Shown: positions 8,531 to 15,452 of the stretch, one piece after another
Layout of the letters: the number at the start of each line of letters is the position of its first letter
How positions within the stretch are numbered: the stretch's first letter is position 1
Assembly: GCA_963829845.1 (NCBI GenBank)
Contig: CAWHKD010000001.1
Location: forward strand, 1-64,000
Direction: 5' to 3'
Length of the DNA: 64,000 nucleotides
Source: Gaiellasilicea sp963829845
GTDB taxonomy: Bacteria; Actinomycetota; Thermoleophilia; Gaiellales; Gaiellaceae
Notes under the pieces: generated by a model
What the model was told of the DNA's origin: nothing
Databases searched by the model: none
Seen by the model: the letters and a program-made list of their open reading frames with translations, nothing else
Program-made: the position numbers and the translations under genes

Positions 8531-8785
8531 TCAGTCCAGCCCTTCCCCGCGTCTCCACTGGTGGTCGGCGAGCAGGACGGCACGCAGCTCGGCAAGCTCT
8601 TGCGGCGGGTCTTCGAGCGACGCGAGCAGGACGGCCCGTTCGTCGAGGGTGAGCGCGATTAGCTTCACACCGTCGGCGACGGCGCGCTCGAGCCGGGCGG
8701 CCAGATCGTCGGCGCCCATGTGGCGAGCCAGGCCCGCAAGCTCGTCGACGGCGTCGGGCGGAACAGGGAGGCCGGCGAGCATCAT
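8531..8785 (-). CDS. small conserved hypothetical protein (84 aa)
   Basis: An 84-aa acidic, helical protein with ALTLDERAVLLASLEDPPQELAELRAVLL near its C-terminus and a final HQWRR. The ALTLDER...LED.P.ELAELR pattern recurs in short actinobacterial proteins whose role is unknown. It has no membrane segment or metal site. It lies about 150 bp from the divergent secreted protein gene. Confidence 0.6.
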   Translation of the reverse strand: MMLAGLPVPPDAVDELAGLARHMGADDLAARLERAVADGVKLIALTLDERAVLLASLEDPPQELAELRAVLLADHQWRRGEGLD

Positions 8786-8934
8786 GCGGTGAGCGTTCTC
8801 ATGCCGCGCGTCACGTCGTCACCGAGCGAGAGAAGGTTCGCCCAGCGAAGCGACTGCACCGAGTGCGCTCGGCACGACAAGCAGGTCGTGATAGACGTGA
8901 CACACTTCGGACAGTGGCTCAGTGGTGGTTTCGT

Positions 8935-9870
8935 GTGGGCTCGGCCCACGGTGTCCCGTTGATTGCGCTCGGCTGCTGCGCGGCGCTGCTGCTCGGGCTC
9001 GCCGCGGCCTCTCCCACGCTCGCCCACGGACTCGCGAACAGCGTGGCCTTTACGGATGGGCGCGGCGACGCGGTCCTGCTGAATCCCGCCACCATCGACC
9101 GGCCCGACATCACGAGGGTGGTCGTCTCGAACGACGTCGACGGACTGGTCACGTTCCGCATCAGCCTGCTCGAGCAACCCGTCTTGCGGGACGACATGCG
9201 CTTCCGCATCCTGATCGACGCGGATCACGACCGGACGACCGGCAGCACTCCGGGCGGCTACGAGTACTACCTCGGGTGGGAGGCTCGGTGCGGCGGACTG
9301 TGCGGCTCGTTCGCCAGCCAGTCCTTTCACTACGAGCCGAACGTCGCCGTCTGGACGTTCAGCGCGGAGCGTCTCCGCACGCGACGCTTCCGCTTCGCCG
9401 TCGCCGCCGAGACCGGGATCGTGTACGTCCCGAGCACGAGGAGCTACGACTTCACCAACGCGAGCTGGGATCAAGCCCCCGACCAGACGGGCGAGTGCGC
9501 CCAGTCCGCGTCACTGGTGTACGCGAGCTGTCTCCTCTGGGATTACGGCGTGCGTTACGGGCCTGCCCGACTGGTCGCGACGCAGCTCACGGTCTCGCCT
9601 GCGAGACCCGTCGCCGGGAGCCGCCTGACGGTCGCGCTCGCCGCCGCTCGGTCGGATACTGGCGAACCGGCCGTCCGCGGCCGCGTGCTCTGCAAGGCAA
9701 GCGTGGCGACGGTCGCCCTACGTCCGAACGTCGAGCGGTTCGTGCAGGCCCGGCCGACGTGCGGGTTTGTCGTGCCGACAGGCGCCAGAGGTCGCCGACT
9801 CGTGGGCTCGATCACGGTTGTCGCCGACGGGTTGGTCTTGAAAAGCACGTTCGCCCGCCAAATCTCCTGA
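8935..9870 (+). CDS. secreted protein with CBM9/DOMON-like beta-sandwich
   Basis: The product of about 311 aa has an N-terminal signal peptide (hydrophobic LIALGCCAALLLGLAAASPT, likely cut after LAHG). The next part reads DITRVVVSNDVDGLVTFRIS, then LIDADHDRTTGSTPGGYEYYL, the pattern of a CBM9/DOMON-like beta-sandwich that often binds carbohydrate or haem. The second half (from about residue 205) resembles an Ig-like strand set. Six cysteines suggest disulfides outside the cell. The GTG at 8935 was chosen to place the signal peptide near the start; the frame is open to 8863. The ligand and role are unknown. Confidence 0.6.
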   Translation: MGSAHGVPLIALGCCAALLLGLAAASPTLAHGLANSVAFTDGRGDAVLLNPATIDRPDITRVVVSNDVDGLVTFRISLLEQPVLRDDMRFRILIDADHDRTTGSTPGGYEYYLGWEARCGGLCGSFASQSFHYEPNVAVWTFSAERLRTRRFRFAVAAETGIVYVPSTRSYDFTNASWDQAPDQTGECAQSASLVYASCLLWDYGVRYGPARLVATQLTVSPARPVAGSRLTVALAAARSDTGEPAVRGRVLCKASVATVALRPNVERFVQARPTCGFVVPTGARGRRLVGSITVVADGLVLKSTFARQIS

Positions 9871-9903
9871 AGCGATAGGCGCGCGATTTCGGTGCCTGGG
9901 CGT

Positions 9904-9923
9904 TGTGACAATCCTGTGACAAT
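9904..9923. promoter_or_regulatory. direct repeat TGTGACAAT with 11-bp period
   Basis: TGTGACAAT occurs at 9904-9912 and again at 9915-9923. On the opposite strand this gives two GTCACA hexamers 11 bp apart, one helical turn, the spacing used by OmpR/PhoB-type response regulators. It could be an operator for such a regulator; the nearest candidate is the one encoded at 11165. Confidence 0.35.
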
Positions 9924-9988
9924 TTTGGCACCGGAGGCCTCCTTTGGGCTCTCCTGGCTCGCGAATGAAATCGGCCCCTAAGACGCGA

Positions 9989-10012
9989 AAACCCCCGCGT
10001 TAGCAGGGGTTT
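9989..10012 (-). terminator. intrinsic terminator after tRNA-Glu
   Basis: Inverted repeat AAACCCC...GGGGTTT with a short loop, immediately past the 3' end of the tRNA on the minus strand and ending in T residues. Confidence 0.6.
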
Positions 10013-10020
10013 CGTCTAGG

Positions 10021-10093
10021 AGGCCCATACGGGATTCGAACCCGTGCCGCCGCCGTGAGAGGGCGGTGTCCTAGGCCACTAGACGAATGGGCC
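10021..10093 (-). tRNA. tRNA-Glu (anticodon CTC)
   Basis: The complementary strand folds into a cloverleaf: acceptor GGCCCAT/ATGGGCC, an anticodon stem of CCGCC/GGCGG with loop CTCTCAC (anticodon CTC, glutamate), and T-arm CGGGTTCGAATCCCG. CCA is not encoded. With a 7-bp acceptor stem the discriminator base reads as T. A rho-independent hairpin follows at 9989-10012. Confidence 0.95.
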
Positions 10094-10182
10094 GTGGCGC
10101 TGCGGCAGTGTAGCTGAACCCGGAACAAGGCTTTACCAAGGCTTTGCCTTCGCTTGCCCGGCCGTTGGGAGGGTCCGGGGCA

Positions 10183-10211
10183 TCCTCCTTTCGTGAGCGA
10201 AACGAGGAGGA
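10183..10211 (+). promoter_or_regulatory. hairpin that can sequester the Shine-Dalgarno of the next gene
   Basis: TCCTCC (10183-10188) can pair with GGAGGA (10206-10211), and TTTCG with CGAAA closing a TGAG loop, with a 3-nt bulge. The 3' arm is the Shine-Dalgarno sequence for the ATG at 10219, so folding would hide the ribosome-binding site. Confidence 0.4.
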
Positions 10212-10411
10212 ATCGACGATGACGAAGCTCCTGATCGGCCTGCTCGGGCGCCGGCGTGATCGCGACCGCAGGGTACGCGGCCGCCACGAGCGTCGACACG
10301 GATCCGGCGCGCACGGTATCGCTGCCGGGCGCAACGACCAGCGACGACACGACGACCGTTGGGGCGACGACTGCCGCAACCACGAACGCACCGACGACCG
10401 ACGGCGTCGAG

Positions 10412-10464
10412 GACATCTCCGGCCCGTGCGACGAGGCGGAGCACCGGAACGATCCGCGCTGCAC
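10412..10464 (+). repeat. 53-nt exact direct repeat, copy 1
   Basis: This block begins GACATCTCCGGCCCG and is identical to 10532-10584, a period of 120 nt. It encodes ISGPCDEAEHRNDPRC. Exact nucleotide identity suggests a recent duplication. Confidence 0.9.
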
Positions 10465-10531
10465 AGGCGTCAGCACGCCGGCACCCGCCCAGGCTCCGGG
10501 CGTGACGACCGGCGACGACGATGGGCCCGGC

Positions 10532-10584
10532 GACATCTCCGGCCCGTGCGACGAGGCGGAGCACCGGAACGATCCGCGCTGCAC
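10532..10584 (+). repeat. 53-nt exact direct repeat, copy 2
   Basis: Second copy of the block at 10412-10464, in the same reading frame; the sequences diverge directly after GCTGCAC. Confidence 0.9.
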
Positions 10585-10731
10585 CGGTGGAGCTGCCGGC
10601 GACGACCACGGCGCCGACGACGACCGGTCCGGCCACGGCTCCGGCGGAGACGACGGCGAGGACCGCTCCGGCTCGAACAGCGGCAAGGGCTAGTCCACCA
10701 ACACACGACAACCATCCGAGGAGAAGACGTG

Positions 10732-11088
10732 ATGAAGCTCATCCTGCTCAGCCTGGTCGCCACGCTCGTCGCGGCCGTGTCACTCGCTGCCGTGGCGCGG
10801 AGCGCCACTACCGCCCAGACCGTCCGCGTGACCGAGGTCGACTACTCGATTCGGCTCTCTGCCAAGCCGAAGCCGGGCACCGTCAAGTTCCTGATCCGGA
10901 ACGTCGGCGACGACGGGCACGACTTCTGGCTCAAAGGCGGCGGCAAGACCTGGAAGACGCGGATCATCGGCGAGTCCGGCTCGGCGACGCTGACCGCCAC
11001 GCTGAAGAAGGGCGCCAAGTACGCGTTCTGGTGCGCGGTCGGCTCGCACCGGTCGAAGGGCATGAGCGGCAGCTTCGTCGCCCGCTAG
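10732..11088 (+). CDS. exported cupredoxin-like (plastocyanin-type) copper protein
   Basis: A 118-aa protein with a signal peptide (residues 1-23) and a cupredoxin fold. A type-1 copper site is visible: His63 in DGHDFWL, Cys101 in FWCAVGSH, His106 and Met111, the His-Cys-His-Met set of plastocyanin/azurin-type electron carriers. Strand-like segments VKFLIRNVG and ATLTATLKKGAKYAFWC match the family. The ATG at 10732 follows GAGGAGAAG. It lies 38 bp after the repeat protein and is followed by a strong terminator. It probably carries electrons or handles copper outside the membrane. The partner oxidoreductase is not nearby. Confidence 0.85.
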   Translation: MKLILLSLVATLVAAVSLAAVARSATTAQTVRVTEVDYSIRLSAKPKPGTVKFLIRNVGDDGHDFWLKGGGKTWKTRIIGESGSATLTATLKKGAKYAFWCAVGSHRSKGMSGSFVAR

Positions 11089-11101
11089 GGGTCGGCGAGC
11101 A

Positions 11102-11135
11102 CGGGGCGCCCTGTCCCCTGGGGCGCCCCGCTTCT
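11102..11135 (+). terminator. intrinsic terminator after the cupredoxin gene
   Basis: Stem CGGGGCGCC / GGCGCCCCG separated by about ten bases and followed by CTTCTT. It lies 14 bp past the stop codon. Confidence 0.65.
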
Positions 11136-11164
11136 TCTCGCCACTTGGAGGGCACACTTCCGCC

Positions 11165-11857
11165 ATGGCGCACGCGAAGCGGACGATTCTGCTGGTCGAG
11201 GACGAGGAGTCGATCACGACGCCGCTCGCCGAAGCGCTCGAACGCGACGGCTTCCGTACCGAGATCGCGCACACGGTCGCGGACGGGCTCGCCAAGGGAC
11301 GAGCCGTGCGCCCCGATCTCGTCCTGCTCGACATCGGGCTCCCGGACGGCTCGGGGCTCGACGTCTGCCGGGAGCTGCGCGCCTCGTCGAGCGTCCCGAT
11401 CATCATCCTCTCGGCGCGCGGCGAAGAGGCCGACCGGGTGGTCGGGCTCGAGCTCGGCGCCGACGACTACGTCGTCAAGCCGTTCAGCGCGCGCGAGGTG
11501 ATCGCGCGGATCCGGGCGGTGCTGCGGCGCACGAACATGCCCGCCGGGACTGGCGACACGCCGATCGAGATCGGTCCGGTGCGGCTCGACCCTGCGAAGC
11601 GGACGGCGACGCTGAACGGAGGGTCCGTCGAGCTCGCGCGCAAGGAGTTCGACCTGCTTGCGCTGCTGATGCGCGAGGCGGGCAGTGTCGTGACGAGGGA
11701 GCGGCTGATCGACGAGGTTTGGGACGTGAACTGGTTCGGCTCGACGAAGACGCTCGACGTCCACATCAGCACGCTGCGCAAGAAGCTCGAGCCGGGGCTG
11801 ATCCATACCGCGCGCGGCGTCGGGTTCCGGTTCTCGTCCCCGGAGGAGGTGGCGTGA
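11165..11857 (+). CDS. OmpR/PhoB-family response regulator
   Basis: This 230-aa two-component regulator has a receiver domain (residues 5-120) with acidic pocket Glu12-Asp13, phosphoacceptor Asp56 (LLDIGLPDGSG), Thr/Ser switch region (ILSARGEE) and Lys in VVKPF. A winged-helix DNA-binding domain follows (residues about 130-225, ARKEFDLLALLMREAG and TLDVHISTLRKKLEP). It is phosphorylated by the histidine kinase whose GTG start overlaps its stop codon by 4 bases. The signal is unknown. Targets may include nearby exported-protein genes, since such systems often control their neighbours. Confidence 0.95.
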   Translation: MAHAKRTILLVEDEESITTPLAEALERDGFRTEIAHTVADGLAKGRAVRPDLVLLDIGLPDGSGLDVCRELRASSSVPIIILSARGEEADRVVGLELGADDYVVKPFSAREVIARIRAVLRRTNMPAGTGDTPIEIGPVRLDPAKRTATLNGGSVELARKEFDLLALLMREAGSVVTRERLIDEVWDVNWFGSTKTLDVHISTLRKKLEPGLIHTARGVGFRFSSPEEVA

Positions 11858-13221
11858 GTCTGCGCCTGAAGCTGCTCGCGGCCTTCGCCTACGTACTGGT
11901 TCTCGTGCTGATCGCGCTGGAGATCCCGCTCGTTCTCAGCCTCTCGAACCGCGTCGACAGTGAGGTGCGTTCGCAGGCGGCGTCGCAGGCTCAGGTGGTC
12001 GCCGCGGCCGCGTCCGCCCGGATCGGCGACCGCGCGCAGCTCCAGCGCGTCGTCGAGCAGGCAGGTCGGGACCTCGGTGCCCGCGTGATCGTCGTCGGCC
12101 CGCGCGGCGGTCTGCTTGCCGACTCCGCGGGTACGGGGGTCCGCAACGAGTCGTATGCCAACAGGCCCGAGATCGCGTCCGCGCTCGGGGGCACTTCACG
12201 CCAAGGCACGAGGGACAGCGCCACGGTCGGCGAGGAGCTTCTCTTCACAGCGGTTCCGATCATCGACGAGGGCCGGACCGTGGGCGCCGTGCGGGTGACG
12301 CAGAGCAACGCTGCCGTTTCCGAGCGGGTGCGACGCAACGTGCTTGTGGTCGTCGGGGTCGGCCTGGCGGCGCTTGCACTCGGCCTCGGCCTCGCCTGGG
12401 TCCTGGCCGGCTCACTCGCTCGGCCGCTACGCGCACTCGCAGGCACGGCGCGCCGCGTCGAAGACGGTGAGCTCGATGCTCGCGCCGAGGTGACCGGTGC
12501 CCGGGAGCAGCAGGAGGTGGCGATCGCCTTCAACGAGATGACCGACCGGCTCAGCCAGGTGCTCGAGGCGCAGCGGGAGTTCGTCGGCAACGCGTCGCAC
12601 CAGCTGCGGACGCCTCTTACCGGACTGAGACTGCGGCTCGAGGCCGCCGGGCTGAAGAGCGACGACGCTGCCGTGCGGCACGAGCTCGAGCTTGCCGACG
12701 CGGAGGTCGAGCGGCTGACGCGGCTGCTCAACTCGCTGCTCACGCTTGCACGTGACGGCGACCGGCCGGCGCTGCGGGCGCCGGCCTCTCTCCGGGCAGC
12801 GTCCGAATCGGCCTACGAGCGCTGGCTCCCGCGCGCCGAGGCAACCGGGCACGCACTGGCGCTCGAGGGCGACGGCGACGCACTCGTCCGCGCCGCCGAC
12901 GAAGACGTCGCGATCACGCTCGACAACCTGATCGAGAACGCGCTCGTCTACGCGCCGGCCGGGACCACGGTGACTCTGACCTGGGATCGCAACGGCCATC
13001 TGGCGGTGCTCGACGAGGGGCCTGGGGTGCCACCCGGCGAGGAGCGCCGCGTCTTCGAGCGGTTCCGCCGAGGTCGCAGCGACCGGCCCGGCACCGGGCT
13101 CGGGCTGGCGATCGTCGAGGCGCTGGCGCGGAGATGGGGAGGCTCCGCCTCGATCAGCACGCGCGACGGCGGCACCGGCACGCGCGCCGAGGTCGTCCTG
13201 CCCTTGGCGGGTACGAGTTGA
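11854..13221 (+). CDS. membrane sensor histidine kinase
   Basis: A 455-aa partner of the preceding response regulator. Layout: transmembrane helix 1 (about residues 8-30), an extracytoplasmic sensor of about 130 residues, helix 2 (about 162-187), a HAMP domain (LARPLRALAGTARRVEDGEL), a dimerisation domain with phospho-His249 (NASHQLRTPL), and an HATPase with N-box DNLIENALVYAP, G1 box DEGPGVP and G2 box GTGLGLAIV. All catalytic boxes are intact. It starts at a GTG overlapping the regulator by GTGA, with GGAGG 7 nt upstream. Its own stop overlaps the ATG of the next small exported protein, so the three genes are co-translated. Confidence 0.95.
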   Translation: MSLRLKLLAAFAYVLVLVLIALEIPLVLSLSNRVDSEVRSQAASQAQVVAAAASARIGDRAQLQRVVEQAGRDLGARVIVVGPRGGLLADSAGTGVRNESYANRPEIASALGGTSRQGTRDSATVGEELLFTAVPIIDEGRTVGAVRVTQSNAAVSERVRRNVLVVVGVGLAALALGLGLAWVLAGSLARPLRALAGTARRVEDGELDARAEVTGAREQQEVAIAFNEMTDRLSQVLEAQREFVGNASHQLRTPLTGLRLRLEAAGLKSDDAAVRHELELADAEVERLTRLLNSLLTLARDGDRPALRAPASLRAASESAYERWLPRAEATGHALALEGDGDALVRAADEDVAITLDNLIENALVYAPAGTTVTLTWDRNGHLAVLDEGPGVPPGEERRVFERFRRGRSDRPGTGLGLAIVEALARRWGGSASISTRDGGTGTRAEVVLPLAGTS

Positions 13222-13547
13222 TGCGCACGCTGCTGCTCGGCCTGCTCGGACTCGCCCTTGCGGTCACCGTCGGGCTCGGTGTTCACCTGATCACGCGGAG
13301 CACTATCTCGCTGCCGGTGGTCCGGCTCGAGCCTTCTCCCGCACTTGCGCCTCCGGCGGCGACGACGAAGGAGACGACGACGGGGCGCACCGAGATCGAG
13401 TCTGAGCCGCGGACCGAGTCGCAGCCGACCGCCGGCACAGGTACCGAGACGGGTGACGACAACTCAGGCCGCGGCCGCGGGCGGGGCCGCTCGGGCGGCG
13501 AGTCCGGGAGCAACAGCGGCTCCGGGGGAGGCGGCGACGACGACTAG
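13221..13547 (+). CDS. small exported protein, third gene of the two-component operon
   Basis: A 108-aa protein with an N-terminal hydrophobic segment (LLLGLLGLALAVTVGLGVHL) and then a low-complexity Thr/Glu/Pro linker and a Gly/Arg/Ser/Asp tail. The ATG at 13221 shares a base with the kinase stop (TGATG). The composition and the start MRTLLLGLLG resemble the frameshifted exported protein at 10219 (MTKLLIGLLG, similar Gly/Asp tail), so the two may be related. A role as signal accessory to the kinase is inferred from gene order only. Confidence 0.65.
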   Translation: MRTLLLGLLGLALAVTVGLGVHLITRSTISLPVVRLEPSPALAPPAATTKETTTGRTEIESEPRTESQPTAGTGTETGDDNSGRGRGRGRSGGESGSNSGSGGGGDDD

Positions 13548-13553
13548 CCCGCA

Positions 13554-13559
13554 TAGGCT
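13554..13559 (+). promoter_or_regulatory. putative -10 hexamer (TAGGCT)
   Basis: Lies 6 nt before the ATG at 13566, with no Shine-Dalgarno sequence; fits a leaderless transcript for the GST-like gene. Confidence 0.4.
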
Positions 13560-13565
13560 CTCGCG

Positions 13566-14186
13566 ATGGGTCTGAGGCTCTATCGGATTCCGTTCTCGAC
13601 CAACGTCGAGCGCGTCGCGCTCGCGCTGGCGCACAAGGGGATCGCAGTCGAGTACGTCGACGTCGATGACGCCGACCGAAGTCCAGTTGTCGCGATCAGC
13701 GGGCAGGAGCTCGTGCCCGTCCTCGTCGACGGCGACCTCATCCTGTCCGACTCGCCGGCGATCCTCGAGTACCTCGAGGCGCGGAACCCCGAGCCGCCGC
13801 TCTTCCCGACCGACGAGGCAAGGCGCGCAGAGGTGCGGGTCTTCGTCGAGTGGTTCAACCACGTCTGGAAGCGCCCGCCCAACCTGATCGCCGCCGAGGA
13901 GGAGAAGCCGGAGCCGAGCCGGCAGCGGATCACGGAGCTCGCGCAGCGGATCACCGATGCGCTGGCGCTCTTCGAGTCGCTCCTCGCCGGGCGCGACTTC
14001 CTCTTCGGCGACGAGCTGACCGTCGCGGACGTGGTCGCATTTCCCTTCCTCAAGTACGCGGTCATCTGGGAGGAGGGCGACGAGCACCGCTTCCACGAGA
14101 TCCTCCGCGATGCGATGCCGCTCGGCGATCGGTATCCGCGCCTCGAGGGGTGGATCCGGCGCATGGACGAGCGTCCCCGGGCCTAG
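13566..14186 (+). CDS. glutathione S-transferase-like protein
   Basis: A 206-aa protein with an N-terminal thioredoxin-like GST domain (residues 1-78: LYRIPFSTNVERVALAL, VPVLVDGDLILSDSPAILEYLE) and an all-helical C-terminal domain (about 90-200). In the active-site loop a Ser/Thr (PFSTN) sits where catalytic Ser or Cys occurs in GSTs. Actinobacteria generally lack glutathione, so the thiol used is uncertain; the protein may act on another thiol or in a structural role. The gene's stop codon lies inside the left arm of the palindromic element at 14182. Confidence 0.85.
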   Translation: MGLRLYRIPFSTNVERVALALAHKGIAVEYVDVDDADRSPVVAISGQELVPVLVDGDLILSDSPAILEYLEARNPEPPLFPTDEARRAEVRVFVEWFNHVWKRPPNLIAAEEEKPEPSRQRITELAQRITDALALFESLLAGRDFLFGDELTVADVVAFPFLKYAVIWEEGDEHRFHEILRDAMPLGDRYPRLEGWIRRMDERPRA

Positions 14187-14351
14187 GAGGGTTTGGCGAA
14201 ATAGCGGCTGAGCCGCCGGGCTACGCTGCTCGTCCCAAGGCGGCGTCCTCAGGAGCGCCGATAGCTTCGGCTATCGGCGCTCCCTGCGTCCTTGCGTCGA
14301 AACGAGCATCGCATCCCGGCGACGAGCGCCATTCCGCCAAACCCTCCTAGG
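14182..14351. repeat. 170-bp imperfect palindrome with 17-bp perfect terminal inverted repeats
   Basis: The ends are CCTAGGAGGGTTTGGCG (14182-14198) and its exact complement (14335-14351). The centre is a perfect 14-bp stem, GGAGCGCCGATAGC with its complement (14252-14283), closed by a TTCG loop. The arms between are also related (for example CGCCGGG and TGCTCGT on both sides). The whole unit can fold as one long hairpin. The GST stop codon (14184-14186) lies in the left arm. No open frame lies inside. It resembles a non-autonomous mobile element or a structured RNA. Confidence 0.8.
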
Positions 14352-14410
14352 GAAGAAGTCGGCGCGCTCTGCCGTCCTGTTCGTCAGACGACGGGAAGGA
14401 GCAAAGCACC

Positions 14411-14581
14411 ATGCATCCGATGCTCAGGTACGAGATCGAGCGGTATCGCCAGGCCGACATGCTTCGCGAGGCCGAGCGCGCGCGGCTGGCCCATCAGGCC
14501 AGCACAGACGAAACACGTACCCGGCGCGGGTGGTTGCGCCGGCGCGAGCGCACAACCTTCAGGCCCGCGTTCGGACGCTAG
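14411..14581 (+). CDS. small basic helical protein (56 aa)
   Basis: A 56-aa protein that opens MHPMLRYEIERYRQADMLR, an amphipathic helix rich in Arg and Glu, and ends in a basic tail (RRGWLRRRERTTFRP). The ATG at 14411 is preceded by GGAAGGAG at good spacing, the main reason for calling it. The pattern of a short helix with MLREAERARLA resembles recurring small actinobacterial proteins of unknown role. It lies between the palindromic element and the convergent cyclodeaminase-like gene. Confidence 0.6.
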   Translation: MHPMLRYEIERYRQADMLREAERARLAHQASTDETRTRRGWLRRRERTTFRPAFGR

Positions 14582-14590
14582 CCGCTGCCG

Positions 14591-15169
14591 CTACCGGGCG
14601 GCTGATGCCGCGACGGCACGCCGTGCAGCGTCCGTCGCGGCGTCGGCGAGCCGTTGCGCCTGCAGGACGCGCTCGTCGCCTGGCAGAGAGACGAGGTTCG
14701 CCGCGACGAGACCGGCTGCGGAACGTGCAGCGGCCTCCGCGAGGATGGCCGCCGCGGCCGCGTCCTCGGCACCGCCGCGGCAGGCGTGCTGCGCCGCCTC
14801 GGCTCCCAGAAGCGCGACGTCGTAGGCGCACTCGGCGATCGAGAGCGGCAACTCGGCGGCCGTGTCGAGCGCCTTGCCGATCGCCTGGTCGCGGCCGCCG
14901 TCCTCAGACGCGCCCTCGATCAGCGCGAGCGCCTCGAGGTACGCCTCCTCGTTCGCCTCGGCGAGCCGCTCCACGCGCGAGCGAAGCGCCTGCGCTTGCG
15001 CCGAGATCCCCTTGCCCTCGTCCCACTCGGCCGACCGCCGGGCCGCCGAGGCGATCAGCCCGGCCGCCATCGCGATCACGACGCCCGTGACTGCACCGGC
15101 GCCGGGAGCGGGCGTTGGGCCGGCGATCTCGTCGAGCATGACGCGCAGGTCGCGGTCGTAGAGCGCCAC
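14591..15169 (-). CDS. cyclodeaminase/cyclohydrolase family protein (FTCD_C)
   Basis: A 192-aa all-helical protein related to formimidoyltetrahydrofolate cyclodeaminase, which turns 5-formimino-THF into 5,10-methenyl-THF and ammonia. The family's glycine-rich N-terminal region is seen as IAGPTPAPGAGAVTGVVIAMAAGL, followed by long Ala-rich helices and a C-terminal region with VSLPGDE. It is the third gene of the minus-strand operon after the ECF sigma factor and an 89-aa protein. The matching formimidoyltransferase is at 24328. The GTG at 15169 was chosen because it is the first start after the upstream stop; no clear Shine-Dalgarno is seen. The folate role is likely but not proven. Confidence 0.75.
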   Translation of the reverse strand: MALYDRDLRVMLDEIAGPTPAPGAGAVTGVVIAMAAGLIASAARRSAEWDEGKGISAQAQALRSRVERLAEANEEAYLEALALIEGASEDGGRDQAIGKALDTAAELPLSIAECAYDVALLGAEAAQHACRGGAEDAAAAAILAEAAARSAAGLVAANLVSLPGDERVLQAQRLADAATDAARRAVAASAAR

Positions 15170-15182
15170 TAGGACGTGAGCA

Positions 15183-15452
15183 TCACTGATCGAGCTCGGG
15201 CAGGCAAGCCCGGACTGCATCCACCAGCTCGTCCGTCGGCTCGTAACCCGCCGCTGCGAGCGCCGCCTCGAGGTCGGCGACCAGCAGCACCCGGAACTCG
15301 GAGTCGACGCGGGCACGCTCGACGATCTCGTCGATCCCGCGGCGTGCCGAGGGGAGCTCCTGCGCGGCCCGAACCCACCCGGCTGGAGCCGGGGGGAGGT
15401 CGCTCAGCAGCTCGCTCAGACGCTCTTCGTCGTATCCGGATGTGGCGCTCAC
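15183..15452 (-). CDS. 89-aa protein co-transcribed with an ECF sigma factor
   Basis: An 89-residue acidic helical protein with LPPAPAGWVRAAQELP near the N-terminus and VLLVADLEAALAAAGYEPT in the second half. Its start overlaps the sigma factor stop by 4 bases. It has no membrane segment and no HxxxCxxC zinc motif, so it is not a standard ZAS anti-sigma factor, although its position directly after the sigma gene would suit an anti-sigma role. The pattern PPAP..W...A.ELP recurs in small actinobacterial proteins. The function is unknown. Confidence 0.65.
   Translation of the reverse strand: MSATSGYDEERLSELLSDLPPAPAGWVRAAQELPSARRGIDEIVERARVDSEFRVLLVADLEAALAAAGYEPTDELVDAVRACLPELDQ

Larger units (their letters stand above)
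10219..10693 (+). pseudogene. exported DISGPCDEAEH-repeat protein with an apparent frameshift
   Basis: The ATG at 10219, with GAGGAGG 8 nt upstream, opens MTKLLIGLLG, the start of a signal peptide. The reading then becomes arginine-rich nonsense. One base over, around 10246-10256, the frame continues as GVIATAGYAAATS and runs to 10693. Joining the two frames gives a normal signal peptide, then a Thr/Ala/Pro-rich linker and two copies of DISGPCDEAEHRNDPRCTG, ending in a Gly/Asp/Ser-rich tail. Either a single-base indel has broken the gene, or the sequence has an error in the GGGCGCCGG run, or a programmed shift occurs. The repeats each hold two cysteines and are encoded by identical 53-nt blocks. 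The function is unknown. Confidence 0.6.

Noticed and set aside
1..10000. Genomic island or prophage, because of many small hypothetical genes and loose spacing
   Set aside because: No integrase, tRNA-flanking duplication, phage gene or visible shift in base composition was found; tRNA-Glu at 10021 has no nearby att-like repeat that I could see.
10144..11088. Single long frame joining the repeat protein region to the cupredoxin
   Set aside because: It reads the repeat region in the wrong frame (Arg-rich); the cupredoxin has its own Shine-Dalgarno and ATG at 10732.
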